Shown here: one piece after another, positions 8,103-14,597 of the stretch
Numbering within the stretch: the stretch's first letter is position 1
Layout of the letters: each line of letters starts with the position of its first letter
NCBI RefSeq assembly: GCF_028330965.1
Contig: NZ_JAQMUB010000070.1
Coordinates: 1-55,165 of the forward strand
Direction: 5' to 3'
From: Oscillatoria sp. CS-180
GTDB taxonomy: Bacteria; Cyanobacteriota; Cyanobacteriia; Phormidesmidales; Phormidesmidaceae
DNA: 55,165 nucleotides
Program-made: the position numbers and the translations under genes
The notes under the pieces: model-generated
What the model saw: the letters and a program-made list of their open reading frames with translations, nothing else
Databases searched by the model: none
What the model was told of the DNA's origin: nothing

Positions 8103-8987
8103 ATGGCTCCTGCTCAATCCCAAGCATCCGATTCCTTTCCTGACGACTCGCTTGAATACGAGTCAGCTCTAGTCCTGAAAACAGAGACCATTCAGATCGA
8201 GCATCTGCAATTTCCTCCAGGCGAAGGAGATTTTCAGGCCGAAGCCCACACGCTGTTTGTAAATCTGACGCCGCGCCCTCTGCATTACCTACAGAAACAG
8301 GATGGGAAAACCCACACCGGGCTGTATTGCCATGGCGATATGCTGCTCACCCCTGCCAATACACCGCTATTTGTGCGATGGGAGAGGGACGAAAATTGCT
8401 TACAAATTCAGCTACCAGAACTGTTCCTGAAGCGGGTTTCGGAGGAAACCTTGGGAAAAGACGGCGATCGCCTCACGCTAGTGCCAACCTTTCAAAGTCG
8501 AAATCAGCCACTGGAAGCGATCGCCACCCTCCTGATTTCGGAGATGCAGCAACGTCAACCCAATGGTGTGCTGTATCTAGACTCACTCGCCAATGTGCTG
8601 GCGGTGCAGATGCTGCGTTACTACGGGACAACCACGGCCCAGTTATCAAGTTATGAAGGCGGGTTACTGACCTATCAGCTCAATCAAGTCCTAGACTACA
8701 TTGATGCTGAATTAGCCCAAGACATGAAGCTAGCTGACCTAGCTGGATTACTTGATATGAGCCCGTTCCATTTCGGACGCCTGTTCAAGCAATCCATGGG
8801 AATTTCGCCTCATCAATATGTCATTCAACAGCGGATAGAACGCGCTAAACACCTACTGAAAAAAAGCGATCGCGCCATCATCGATATTGCTCTGGAATGC
8901 GGATTCACTAGTCACAGTCACCTCAGCAAGCAATTTCGTAAAGTCGTGGGGACAACGCCTAGAAACTTTAGAGTTCAGAAGCTGTAA
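8103..8987 (+). CDS. AraC/XylS-family transcriptional regulator
   Basis: The 294-residue protein has an N-terminal cupin-like effector region (about 1-170) and a C-terminal AraC DNA-binding domain in the last ~100 residues. The first helix-turn-helix is MKLADLAGLLDMSPFHFGRL; the second is IIDIALECGFTSHSHLSKQF followed by RKVVGTTPRNFR. It probably activates or represses the divergent reductase gene and perhaps the DUF1772 gene. I chose the ATG at 8103; a GTG at 8055 would add 16 residues. The effector is unknown. Confidence 0.85.
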   Translation: MAPAQSQASDSFPDDSLEYESALVLKTETIQIEHLQFPPGEGDFQAEAHTLFVNLTPRPLHYLQKQDGKTHTGLYCHGDMLLTPANTPLFVRWERDENCLQIQLPELFLKRVSEETLGKDGDRLTLVPTFQSRNQPLEAIATLLISEMQQRQPNGVLYLDSLANVLAVQMLRYYGTTTAQLSSYEGGLLTYQLNQVLDYIDAELAQDMKLADLAGLLDMSPFHFGRLFKQSMGISPHQYVIQQRIERAKHLLKKSDRAIIDIALECGFTSHSHLSKQFRKVVGTTPRNFRVQKL

Positions 8988-9094
8988 GCATGAGGGGCTA
9001 GAGCGACCTACAGTAAGTTTGCGCTTGCTGGTTTGTGGTGAAACTCAATAGCGATCGCGTGGATACAGCGGGCCTGTCGAACATGACTAACCCT

Positions 9095-9189
9095 CCGCAG
9101 AATGCCTAGTCGAAGCCACCCTTTCAGCTCTCTGGCAAGCGTGAGTCTAAGCGAAAAGTTTGTTTCGCTACGGTTATGACATTCTGCGG
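9095..9189. repeat. Nested palindromic element
   Basis: The perfect inverted arms CCGCAGAATG (9095-9104) and CATTCTGCGG (9180-9189) enclose 75 bases. Inside them is a second hairpin, AGCGAAA (9150-9156) with TTTCGCT (9163-9169) and a six-base loop. This arrangement resembles a small non-coding palindromic repeat or a miniature element without target-site duplication visible to me. Confidence 0.5.
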
Positions 9190-9274
9190 CGCACCTTCTC
9201 CTGCTTCTCCCTGCGGCGCTTTGAATTTAATCGTGCTCTAAAACTTTTGTCCTTGTACTGAGAGTATCCGGATA

Positions 9275-9299
9275 CTATTGGGTGCACAAGCCTAGATGG
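9275..9299. repeat. 25-base near-repeat, copy 1 of 2
   Basis: TGCACAAGCCTAGATGG at 9283-9299 recurs exactly at 53731-53747. The eight bases before it match at six positions (CTATTGGG against CTACTGGA). The second copy overlaps the 3' end of a membrane-protein gene on the minus strand. Confidence 0.6.
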
Positions 9300-9348
9300 T
9301 TAAAGCTGCATATTTGTGCGATCGCCAGTACCACGATCTGAACAGTGT

Positions 9349-9380
9349 AAAAACCCTGAGAGGGTTGCTCTCAGGATTTT
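9349..9380 (-). terminator. Rho-independent terminator of the apcD4-apcB3-isiX unit
   Basis: A perfect 8-bp stem, CCTGAGAG (9355-9362) with CTCTCAGG (9368-9375), has a five-base loop. Read on the minus strand it is followed by GTTTTT, about 70 bases after the isiX stop. On the plus strand it is followed by ATTTT, so it may also stop transcription arriving from the AraC side. Confidence 0.75.
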
Positions 9381-9447
9381 CTAGACGAAGTTTAGCCGTC
9401 ATGGGAAGGCTCTCATATAAGGTCAATAACCCTGTATGATTTTGTCT

Positions 9448-11154
9448 TTACCCAGTAGGGGCTTGATAAAGAGTAGCTTCGTCCGTCTCACCAGAGTTGC
9501 TGCCGCGAGCATTGTTGGGTTCGTAATTGGCAGCGGTGTTGTTGCGGGCATGACTGGGTTCATAAACCACTGCATCTAGGGGTTGGGAAGAATCAAGTTC
9601 ATCAGTTAGTGGCTGAGGCTGTTCATAAAACCGCTCTGCTGATCGCATGCCACCCCCTTTAAACCGCATCTTGGCATCTTTGAGAGCAGAAGATTGGTAA
9701 AAGGTGTCCCCAGTAGAATTCATAGGAGATTGGCTGCGACCGTAGCCTGGTTCATCAACTGTATTCAGGGGTTCAGGGAAAACGAGTTCCTCTCCTACTC
9801 GAATTGATTGTTCATAAAGCCACTCTGGCGATCGCGTATTGTGATCAAACCTCGCTTTGACATCTTCGAGCGCAGAGGGTTGGTAAAACGTGTCTTTTTC
9901 AAGGTGGTAATCGATTTGATAAAGCGTTTTGTGCACCCCATTGATAGTTGTTAAATCGGGTAGCTTGATGCCTTGAGAGCGACAGTAGACGTAATCTTCA
10001 AATGGCTGCTCTCTTTTTAGCAATGGCTGGGGTTCGGCGTCAGGGGCTCCATATTGCACTTCAGACAGTAGCTTAGGCTGGTTCTGAAAAGCATCTTGAT
10101 AAACCAAGCTAGGGTTATCGCTGGTTTCCTCAATTCTCTGCTGCCAGTTTTTCAGGACTTCGTCGAAGTCCAACCCAAGGGACCGTTGAAAATGCCAGAG
10201 AGAACCCTGTAAAACGAAAAAGGCTAGATAAAAGTGGGTATTAGCTAACCAGGTGCGCGATGTATACCCCTGTTCCAATGTTGCATTAGGGTCAAAGTAG
10301 TAGGGCAGCAGGGAAGACTTCAGTTCCAGTGTCGGTCCATAAAACTCTACCGGATAGGCCAGTGTATTGAATCCACAGTAATACGATGCAGCGAATCCAG
10401 CTAAGGCAAGCCCTAGCAGCGAATACGACAAAATGCCGTCTGCAGAAAACTGAAATAGCTCCCTGACCCATTTGAAGGGAGGCACTAAGATGTGCCAAGT
10501 TCCCCCTAAGATCAGCAGCAACGCCACAAGAATGTGCCCACCCACTAGATCTTCTAAAGTACTCACGTCAAACAGATGAGTGCGGTAGTCCCAGAGGATG
10601 CCAATGTTTAAGGTGGGTGCTGTTACCAGCCGCACATCCTCAATATTGGCATCATAGAGTCCCCCAAAAAATAGAGCTTTAGCGACCAGCAGCAGTGCTC
10701 CTATTCCCAGAATGACGAGGTGATGCCCTAAAATTAAGCCAAGTTTTTGAGCATCATCCCATTCGAAATGAAATTTAGTTGGGTTTCCAGACTCAGACTT
10801 CAGGCTTGGAGATAGACGACTGCGATGGAAATAAGCCCCACCGGCCAAAACCCCAGCTGCCACGATGTGAATCACCCCGATCGCAAAGATAGGAGAGGTA
10901 TTAACAATGGCTCCGCCAGAACCGACACCCCAGCCTTCGGTTGCTAGGTGGGGCAGCAGAATCAACCCTTGAGCGTATAAAGGGTCTTTGGGCGAATAGA
11001 CAGCGAGTTCAAACAGTGTAAAGGCACCAGCCCACAGCATGATAAGTGCCGCCTGGGCCGCATGAGCCACGATAAACGTGTTGGATAGGTTAATAAATCG
11101 GGCATTGCCAGCCCACCAGGGATATTGCTCCTGGATTTTGCTTGAAGCGTGCAT
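9448..11154 (-). CDS. isiX: IsiA/CP43-like chlorophyll-binding protein with a repeat-bearing C-terminal tail (IsiX-type)
   Basis: The first ~340 of 568 residues are a six-helix CP43-like antenna of the IsiA/Pcb family: YPWWAGNARFINLSNTFIVA at 11-30, LLPHLATEGWGVG at 66-78, GVIHIVAAGVLAGGAYFHRS at 93-112, GHHLVILGIGALLLVAKALF at 143-162 and NTHFYLAFFVLQGSLWHFQR at 305-324. Histidines in these helices are the usual chlorophyll ligands. IsiA itself has about 340 residues; here ~225 soluble residues follow. The tail holds two copies of a ~50-residue repeat (about 421-473 and 483-537). It is the last gene after apcD4 and apcB3. The LoLiP name isiX is inferred from this context; in the thylakoid it would feed a photosystem in low light. 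Confidence 0.75.
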   Translation of the reverse strand: MHASSKIQEQYPWWAGNARFINLSNTFIVAHAAQAALIMLWAGAFTLFELAVYSPKDPLYAQGLILLPHLATEGWGVGSGGAIVNTSPIFAIGVIHIVAAGVLAGGAYFHRSRLSPSLKSESGNPTKFHFEWDDAQKLGLILGHHLVILGIGALLLVAKALFFGGLYDANIEDVRLVTAPTLNIGILWDYRTHLFDVSTLEDLVGGHILVALLLILGGTWHILVPPFKWVRELFQFSADGILSYSLLGLALAGFAASYYCGFNTLAYPVEFYGPTLELKSSLLPYYFDPNATLEQGYTSRTWLANTHFYLAFFVLQGSLWHFQRSLGLDFDEVLKNWQQRIEETSDNPSLVYQDAFQNQPKLLSEVQYGAPDAEPQPLLKREQPFEDYVYCRSQGIKLPDLTTINGVHKTLYQIDYHLEKDTFYQPSALEDVKARFDHNTRSPEWLYEQSIRVGEELVFPEPLNTVDEPGYGRSQSPMNSTGDTFYQSSALKDAKMRFKGGGMRSAERFYEQPQPLTDELDSSQPLDAVVYEPSHARNNTAANYEPNNARGSNSGETDEATLYQAPTG

Positions 11155-11187
11155 GGTGATAGGTTGACTGCAATAGCGGTTTTCAGC

Positions 11188-11216
11188 AAGGGCCTGCCTT
11201 AGGCAGACAGGCCCTT
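11188..11216 (-). promoter_or_regulatory. Intercistronic hairpin between apcB3 and isiX
   Basis: The arms AAGGGCCTG (11188-11196) and CAGGCCCTT (11208-11216) pair perfectly over nine bases around an 11-base loop. On the minus strand the hairpin is followed by GCTGAAAA, not by a T-run. It is thus more likely an RNA-processing or stabilising structure, or a leaky terminator that lowers isiX relative to apcD4-apcB3, than a full stop. Confidence 0.55.
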
Positions 11217-11234
11217 TAGTCCACGTGCCGGAGG

Positions 11235-11720
11235 CTAGCTGAGGCCGGCAACGATGTGGTCAAGATAGATACCCATTTCTTGACCCGCTTCTGCCCCAAC
11301 CCGTTCGGTGACGACTTCTTTCATAGCTTGAACTGCCTGAATAGTGGGTTCAATTGGAACTCCCAATGAGAGATAGGTTTCTCGCAAACCGTTGAGTACC
11401 CGCTCATCCAGAATGGAGACATCGGCAGCCAGCATGGCATAGGTGGCATAGCGCAGGAAATAAGTTAAATCTCGCAAACAAGCCGCATAACGCCGACAGG
11501 GATACATATTGCCGCCTGGACAGGTGATGCTTCCATAGAGCAAGCTTTTCCTGACTGCATCGCCAATAATGCTGGCGGTGTTAGCCCCGATTTGAGTCGC
11601 TGCTTTGACCCGTAATGCGCCACTCTGGTAGTAGTTCTTGAGCGTATCCAGTCTAGAACCCTCCAGGTATGCACATTCCTCATCAGCAGGGTTAATAACA
11701 GCCGTAATAGTGTCTTGCAT
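11235..11720 (-). CDS. apcB3: Allophycocyanin beta paralogue (ApcB3-type)
   Basis: The 161-residue protein has ApcB length and aligns throughout: [20 protein letters not shown] at the start, PGGNMY with the modified-Asn position N71, and the bilin-attachment Cys81 in [10 protein letters not shown]. It differs from housekeeping ApcB in the GH-loop ([12 protein letters not shown], with extra Cys67 and Cys75) and at the C-terminus ([13 protein letters not shown]). I chose the ATG at 11720; an upstream in-frame start at 11753 adds a poor 11-residue leader. It lies 74 bases after an ApcD-like gene, as expected for the ApcD4/ApcB3 pair. The suffix 3 rests on gene context. Confidence 0.75.
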   Translation of the reverse strand: MQDTITAVINPADEECAYLEGSRLDTLKNYYQSGALRVKAATQIGANTASIIGDAVRKSLLYGSITCPGGNMYPCRRYAACLRDLTYFLRYATYAMLAADVSILDERVLNGLRETYLSLGVPIEPTIQAVQAMKEVVTERVGAEAGQEMGIYLDHIVAGLS

Positions 11721-11794
11721 GATCAAAACTCGAATACAACAGTAAACAATCAAAAGCCGTAGTGAAGAGCGTCGGTGTTTTAGAGTTTCAGACC

Positions 11795-12271
11795 CTAAAA
11801 TGCACGAATCAGTTGATCAAAGTAAGGAGCTGCTAAAGCGCCTTCCTCAGCAGTCAAAAGACCCATGGCAACCTCTTTGATGCAGCGGTAAGCCGTTCTG
11901 TGATACGAAAGCGGAAGAACCCCTAGCGATACATACATTTCACGCGCCCCTTCGATGCCGATATCTTCCATAGGCTTAGAATTACCTGCCAGAATGCAGT
12001 AGCTCACCACCCGGATGTACCATCCCTGATCGCGCTGGCAATTAGCTGTTTTTTTCGGATCGCCGCTGTTACTGGGGCAGTTTGGACATTGAGCCCAGTA
12101 ACGCTTGCTACCTTCGTCAACAATTTTTTGCTGATTTTCGGCTAGCTTCTGCGCTGCGCTAATACGCGCCGTTCCATCATTGAAAAAATCTTGAAGTTGG
12201 TTGAGTTCAGCACTGCTCAAAAAACGATTGGCGCGATCGGATTGGGCAATGACCTTAGCTACAATGCTCAT
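11795..12271 (-). CDS. apcD4: Allophycocyanin alpha-type paralogue (ApcD4-type, far-red candidate)
   Basis: The 158-residue protein is ApcD-like: [20 protein letters not shown] at the start, [17 protein letters not shown] at 43-59, the bilin-attachment Cys78 in [11 protein letters not shown] and [20 protein letters not shown] near the end. The loop before the bilin site reads [14 protein letters not shown] (62-75), with two extra cysteines and no PGGNxY motif, unlike standard ApcA or ApcD. A ribosome-binding site GGAGGAAAG fixes the ATG at 12271; the start at 12319 is unlikely. Members of this branch pair with ApcB3 and absorb far-red light. It heads the unit, so it gets the first leader signals. 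Confidence 0.75.
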   Translation of the reverse strand: MSIVAKVIAQSDRANRFLSSAELNQLQDFFNDGTARISAAQKLAENQQKIVDEGSKRYWAQCPNCPSNSGDPKKTANCQRDQGWYIRVVSYCILAGNSKPMEDIGIEGAREMYVSLGVLPLSYHRTAYRCIKEVAMGLLTAEEGALAAPYFDQLIRAF

Positions 12272-12369
12272 GATTTGAAACTTTCCTCCACTGAAAAATT
12301 TCCGAATTTTAAAGTCCATTAGTTCAAAACAGCAAAATCTACAGCATCGCCGACGTGATGCTTAAACAA

Positions 12370-12389
12370 AGACTTGGTGTATCAAGTCT
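12370..12389. promoter_or_regulatory. Leader hairpin 1 of apcD4
   Basis: The arms AGACTTG (12370-12376) and CAAGTCT (12383-12389) pair perfectly over seven bases with a six-base loop, about 100 bases upstream of the apcD4 ATG. If transcribed it would fold in the 5' untranslated region. Confidence 0.5.
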
Positions 12390-12439
12390 CAATATTTCTG
12401 TTTCCAGGCAAATTCAGATTTGGAAGCAATTCTCAAGTA

Positions 12440-12487
12440 AAGTCTTTCCAACTTCTAGCGCATTGCTATAAAAGCAGGAAAAGACTT
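12440..12487. promoter_or_regulatory. Leader inverted repeat 2 of apcD4
   Basis: AAGTCTTTCC (12440-12449) pairs with GGAAAAGACTT (12477-12487) with one bulged A. Between them TGCT and AGCA form an inner stem around ATAAA. A candidate minus-strand -10 box (TATAGC) lies in the inner stem, so the element may act as DNA or as RNA. Confidence 0.45.
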
Positions 12488-12511
12488 CACTAAATCTACT
12501 CGACTCAAAAT

Positions 12512-12530
12512 TTACTTGACAGTCAACTAA
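12512..12530. promoter_or_regulatory. Imperfect operator-like palindrome upstream of apcD4
   Basis: The sequence is symmetrical about A12521, with TTGAC and GTCAA as inner arms and TTA/TAA outside. Eight of nine pairs match. It lies about 45 bases upstream of the possible -10 box and so could be an activator site. Confidence 0.45.
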
Positions 12531-12564
12531 CCCTGGTGGCTAGCGATCGCATCAAGAAAACCTT

Positions 12565-12582
12565 TGAATTTGCGCAAATTCA
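12565..12582. promoter_or_regulatory. Perfect 18-bp palindrome upstream of apcD4 (candidate operator)
   Basis: TGAATTTGCGCAAATTCA is an exact palindrome 294 bases upstream of the apcD4 ATG. Its right arm plus three bases, GCAAATTCAGAT (12574-12585), recurs exactly at 12408-12419. A perfect palindrome with a repeated half-site is what a dimeric regulator would bind. Confidence 0.5.
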
Positions 12583-12624
12583 GATCAACGTCATGAATTT
12601 TTAGTTAAGATGCATTTTTTCCTA

Positions 12625-12644
12625 GGGCTAAAAGCTTTTCGCCC
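12625..12644. promoter_or_regulatory. 20-bp near-palindrome in the apcD4 upstream region
   Basis: GGGCTAAAAG joined to CTTTTCGCCC matches at nine of ten pairs. On the plus strand TGACTTTTTT follows it. It may be a terminator for an unknown plus-strand transcript, or another operator. Confidence 0.35.
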
Positions 12645-13157
12645 TGACTTTTTTGACATCTCACGTAAACCGGAAAAGCTCCCTCTCATTGGCCGACAGA
12701 AGACAAGCACTAGCTCTCCTACAAGTTAGCTAAAAGCCCTACCACATTAAAACTTTGAACTTACTCGGCTTTACGGTGCTGAGAAACTTGATCAATTCAG
12801 GATTCTCAGGGGTATATCACCTGCTAACTATCTAGTACTTAGAGAAACAAAATTTCGATTTTGCTACTTCCACATATAGATTCAAGCGCTACCCGTTAAC
12901 GACTTCACTAAAGAAATCACATATAAGTTAAAGGAAATTTACCTGCGAGAAAAGGATTTTGCTCTATTCAATTCTTTGGATAGGAAATATCTAATCATCC
13001 TGAGAAATATAGGCTGATTTTGAAGTACCAAGAGGCTGTTTTTTTGTTGAGTATTGTATAGCTGGCCATCTTTCAGTGGCTGAGTTCTGAGAGGTTTCTG
13101 CGAAAGACTATTGCTTAATGTTGAAAGTGTGTCCTGTTTGCAAGTTCTAAGCAATAC

Positions 13158-13199
13158 AGACTATGTACAGACACTGCTTATAGTGCCTGTACATAGTCT
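13158..13199 (-). terminator. Long hairpin after tRNA-Gly (possible terminator or element remnant)
   Basis: The arms AGACTATGTACAG (13158-13170) and CTGTACATAGTCT (13187-13199) pair perfectly over 13 bases. After one mismatch CACT/AGTG adds four more around a six-base loop. It lies 27 bases past the 3' end of the tRNA gene. No T-run follows on the minus strand, so it is not a classic terminator; it may be a palindromic insertion. Confidence 0.45.
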
Positions 13200-13225
13200 A
13201 GGTAAAATATATTCGATTTACTAAA

Positions 13226-13296
13226 GCGGGTAACGCGATTCGAACGCGCGACATTCACCTTGGCAAGGTGACGCTCTACCACTGAGCTATACCCGC
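13226..13296 (-). tRNA. tRNA-Gly (anticodon GCC)
   Basis: The 71-nucleotide minus-strand sequence folds as a standard cloverleaf: acceptor GCGGGTA/TACCCGC, D arm GCTC..GAGC, anticodon stem CACCT/AGGTG with loop TTGCCAA (anticodon GCC) and T arm with GTTCGAATC. The 3' CCA is not encoded, so it must be added after transcription; a CCA-type nucleotidyltransferase is encoded at 14598-17369. Confidence 0.95.
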
Positions 13297-13393
13297 AAGC
13301 GCCATTTCAGGCGTTTATTCAATATCTCAAACGATGATGCGATTGTCAACGTTTGCCGATTAAATTTCCAGGGAAGCTTGCTCTCCATTTTCT

Positions 13394-13966
13394 CTAGCTA
13401 GAGGTCTGCGCTGGAGAGGTTTCTACCACCGCTGAGGGCAATGATGGCGATGAACTGCCCATCAGTCCGTTGGGATTTTCCAAAGGTAAGCTGTGGATTT
13501 GTCCCATTAGGCTGGACATCTCAAGCGCGCTCATAGCGTAGTTCCAGCCAAGGTTGCTTTTAATGCCCGCTCGCTCTAGAGCCTGCTGCATGGTGTCGGT
13601 CGTCAACACACCAAAGACAACGGGAACTCCTGTTTGGAAACTTGTCGCGGCAATCCCCTTAGAGACTTCGGCTGCTACATAGTCAAAGTGGGGAGTATGC
13701 CCTTTGATGACTGCTCCCAAACAAATAATGGCGCTGTATCGGCCTGTCAAAGCAAGTTGACGAGCCACCATTGGGATTTCAAAGCTTCCTGGCACCCAGG
13801 CGTAATCCACTTGATCGCCGTGGGGATCAATGTCCACACCATGACGTTTCAAACAGTCTTGACAGCCTGCGAGTAGCTTTTCTGTAACCAGGTCGTTAAA
13901 GCGACCAATCACAAGAGCAAACCGACGAGGTTCACTCTCGTGAAAATTTCCTTCAAAAACAGCCAT
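13394..13966 (-). CDS. ribH: 6,7-dimethyl-8-ribityllumazine synthase
   Basis: This enzyme makes the lumazine that riboflavin synthase (encoded at 48.5 kb) turns into riboflavin. Family motifs are [19 protein letters not shown], the substrate-binding [36 protein letters not shown] with the catalytic His, and [19 protein letters not shown]. At 190 residues it is about 30 longer than usual. The extra part is a low-complexity Ser/Pro-rich C-terminal tail after about residue 160, absent from E. coli-type enzymes but common in cyanobacteria. It lies directly after psbZ on the same strand, a frequent cyanobacterial pairing. Confidence 0.95.
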   Translation of the reverse strand: MAVFEGNFHESEPRRFALVIGRFNDLVTEKLLAGCQDCLKRHGVDIDPHGDQVDYAWVPGSFEIPMVARQLALTGRYSAIICLGAVIKGHTPHFDYVAAEVSKGIAATSFQTGVPVVFGVLTTDTMQQALERAGIKSNLGWNYAMSALEMSSLMGQIHSLPLENPNGLMGSSSPSLPSAVVETSPAQTSS

Positions 13967-13989
13967 AAACCCTGCTGAATATCGAACGG

Positions 13990-14178
13990 TTAAACCACAA
14001 GATAGTTGAGGCCACCGACAACTACAACTAGGATACCCCAGGCAACCGAACCCAGCAGGATTAGACGCTTAGACTGCTCCCAGTTTTGGGGGGATGCGTA
14101 GGCTACGGGGACACCAACAACCATTGCGAAAGACAATAGAACCAGTGCAAAAAGTGCTAGCTGGAAAATAATTACCAT
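13990..14178 (-). CDS. psbZ: Photosystem II reaction centre protein PsbZ (Ycf9)
   Basis: This 62-residue two-helix membrane protein is a small subunit of photosystem II, near CP43. Helix 1 is [20 protein letters not shown] (about 5-24), and helix 2 is [20 protein letters not shown] (about 38-57). They are joined by the lumen/stroma loop [13 protein letters not shown]. Length and sequence are standard. The stop is 23 bases before ribH, so the two genes are probably co-transcribed. Confidence 0.95.
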   Translation of the reverse strand: MVIIFQLALFALVLLSFAMVVGVPVAYASPQNWEQSKRLILLGSVAWGILVVVVGGLNYLVV

Positions 14179-14597
14179 TTTGGTTAAATCTCTTCTCTTA
14201 ACACAGCGATGAAGAACGGTGCAGCAGACAATCTGCCTATCACCACCATTACTTTAGTAAGCTATCAGAAATATGAGTGCGACGGAAGTCTTAATGCGAA
14301 GCATGTTAGAGAATTTCCACTGAAGTATTAGGTCCCAAATCGATAGCGTGCTCTCAGTAATTGAGGTGATTTTGATGAACCATAACTTCAGCCATTTAAG
14401 CTTATGCACCCAATCGTGTCCGAATGCTGAGTGGATGGCCAGATGGCTTGCCGTTTTGTTCTAACGGAATCAACGACGGCTATAGCTTAGCGATCGCCTA
14501 GATCGCCCCATCATATAGGGCTACTCACGCATGACCCTCACAAATCAGCCTCTCATAACCTGTCCTCTCGCAAACCATCCCCTCGACTCAATCGCCT
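14179..14597. other. Divergent promoter interval between psbZ and the CCA-type gene
   Basis: About 420 bases separate the two divergent genes. I see one HIP1-type GCGATCGC (about 14490) and no clear hairpin, repeat or small gene. Both promoters must lie here, but I cannot place them with confidence. Confidence 0.5.

Larger units (their letters stand above)
8988..9447. other. Gene-free interval between the AraC regulator and the chlorophyll-protein gene
   Basis: No convincing gene lies here. The interval contains a nested palindromic element (9095-9189), a 25-base near-repeat shared with 53723-53747 (9275-9299), and the terminator of the minus-strand isiX unit (9349-9380). The two flanking genes converge on it. 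Confidence 0.6.
12272..13225. other. Long leader/promoter interval of the apcD4 unit
   Basis: About 950 bases separate apcD4 from the tRNA-Gly gene. The apcD4-proximal 370 bases hold four inverted repeats and a repeated 12-base half-site, listed separately. The rest is AT-rich with no supported gene. A 71-codon minus-strand frame at 12939-13154 has no family features and I do not call it. The transcription start is not known; TATAGC on the minus strand at 12465-12470 is a possible -10 box. Confidence 0.55.

Noticed and set aside
9448-10140. PsaL fusion at the C-terminus of the CP43-like protein
   Set aside because: The tail has no membrane helix or PsaL phrase; it is soluble and repetitive.
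9448-12271. Far-red photoacclimation (FaRLiP) cluster
   Set aside because: No apcE2, rfpA/B/C, psaA/B or psbA paralogue lies nearby, so the biliprotein/CP43 trio alone fits the low-light set better.
12939-13154. 71-codon minus-strand frame between apcD4 and tRNA-Gly
   Set aside because: It has no domain features and no convincing ribosome-binding site, in an AT-rich region that looks non-coding.
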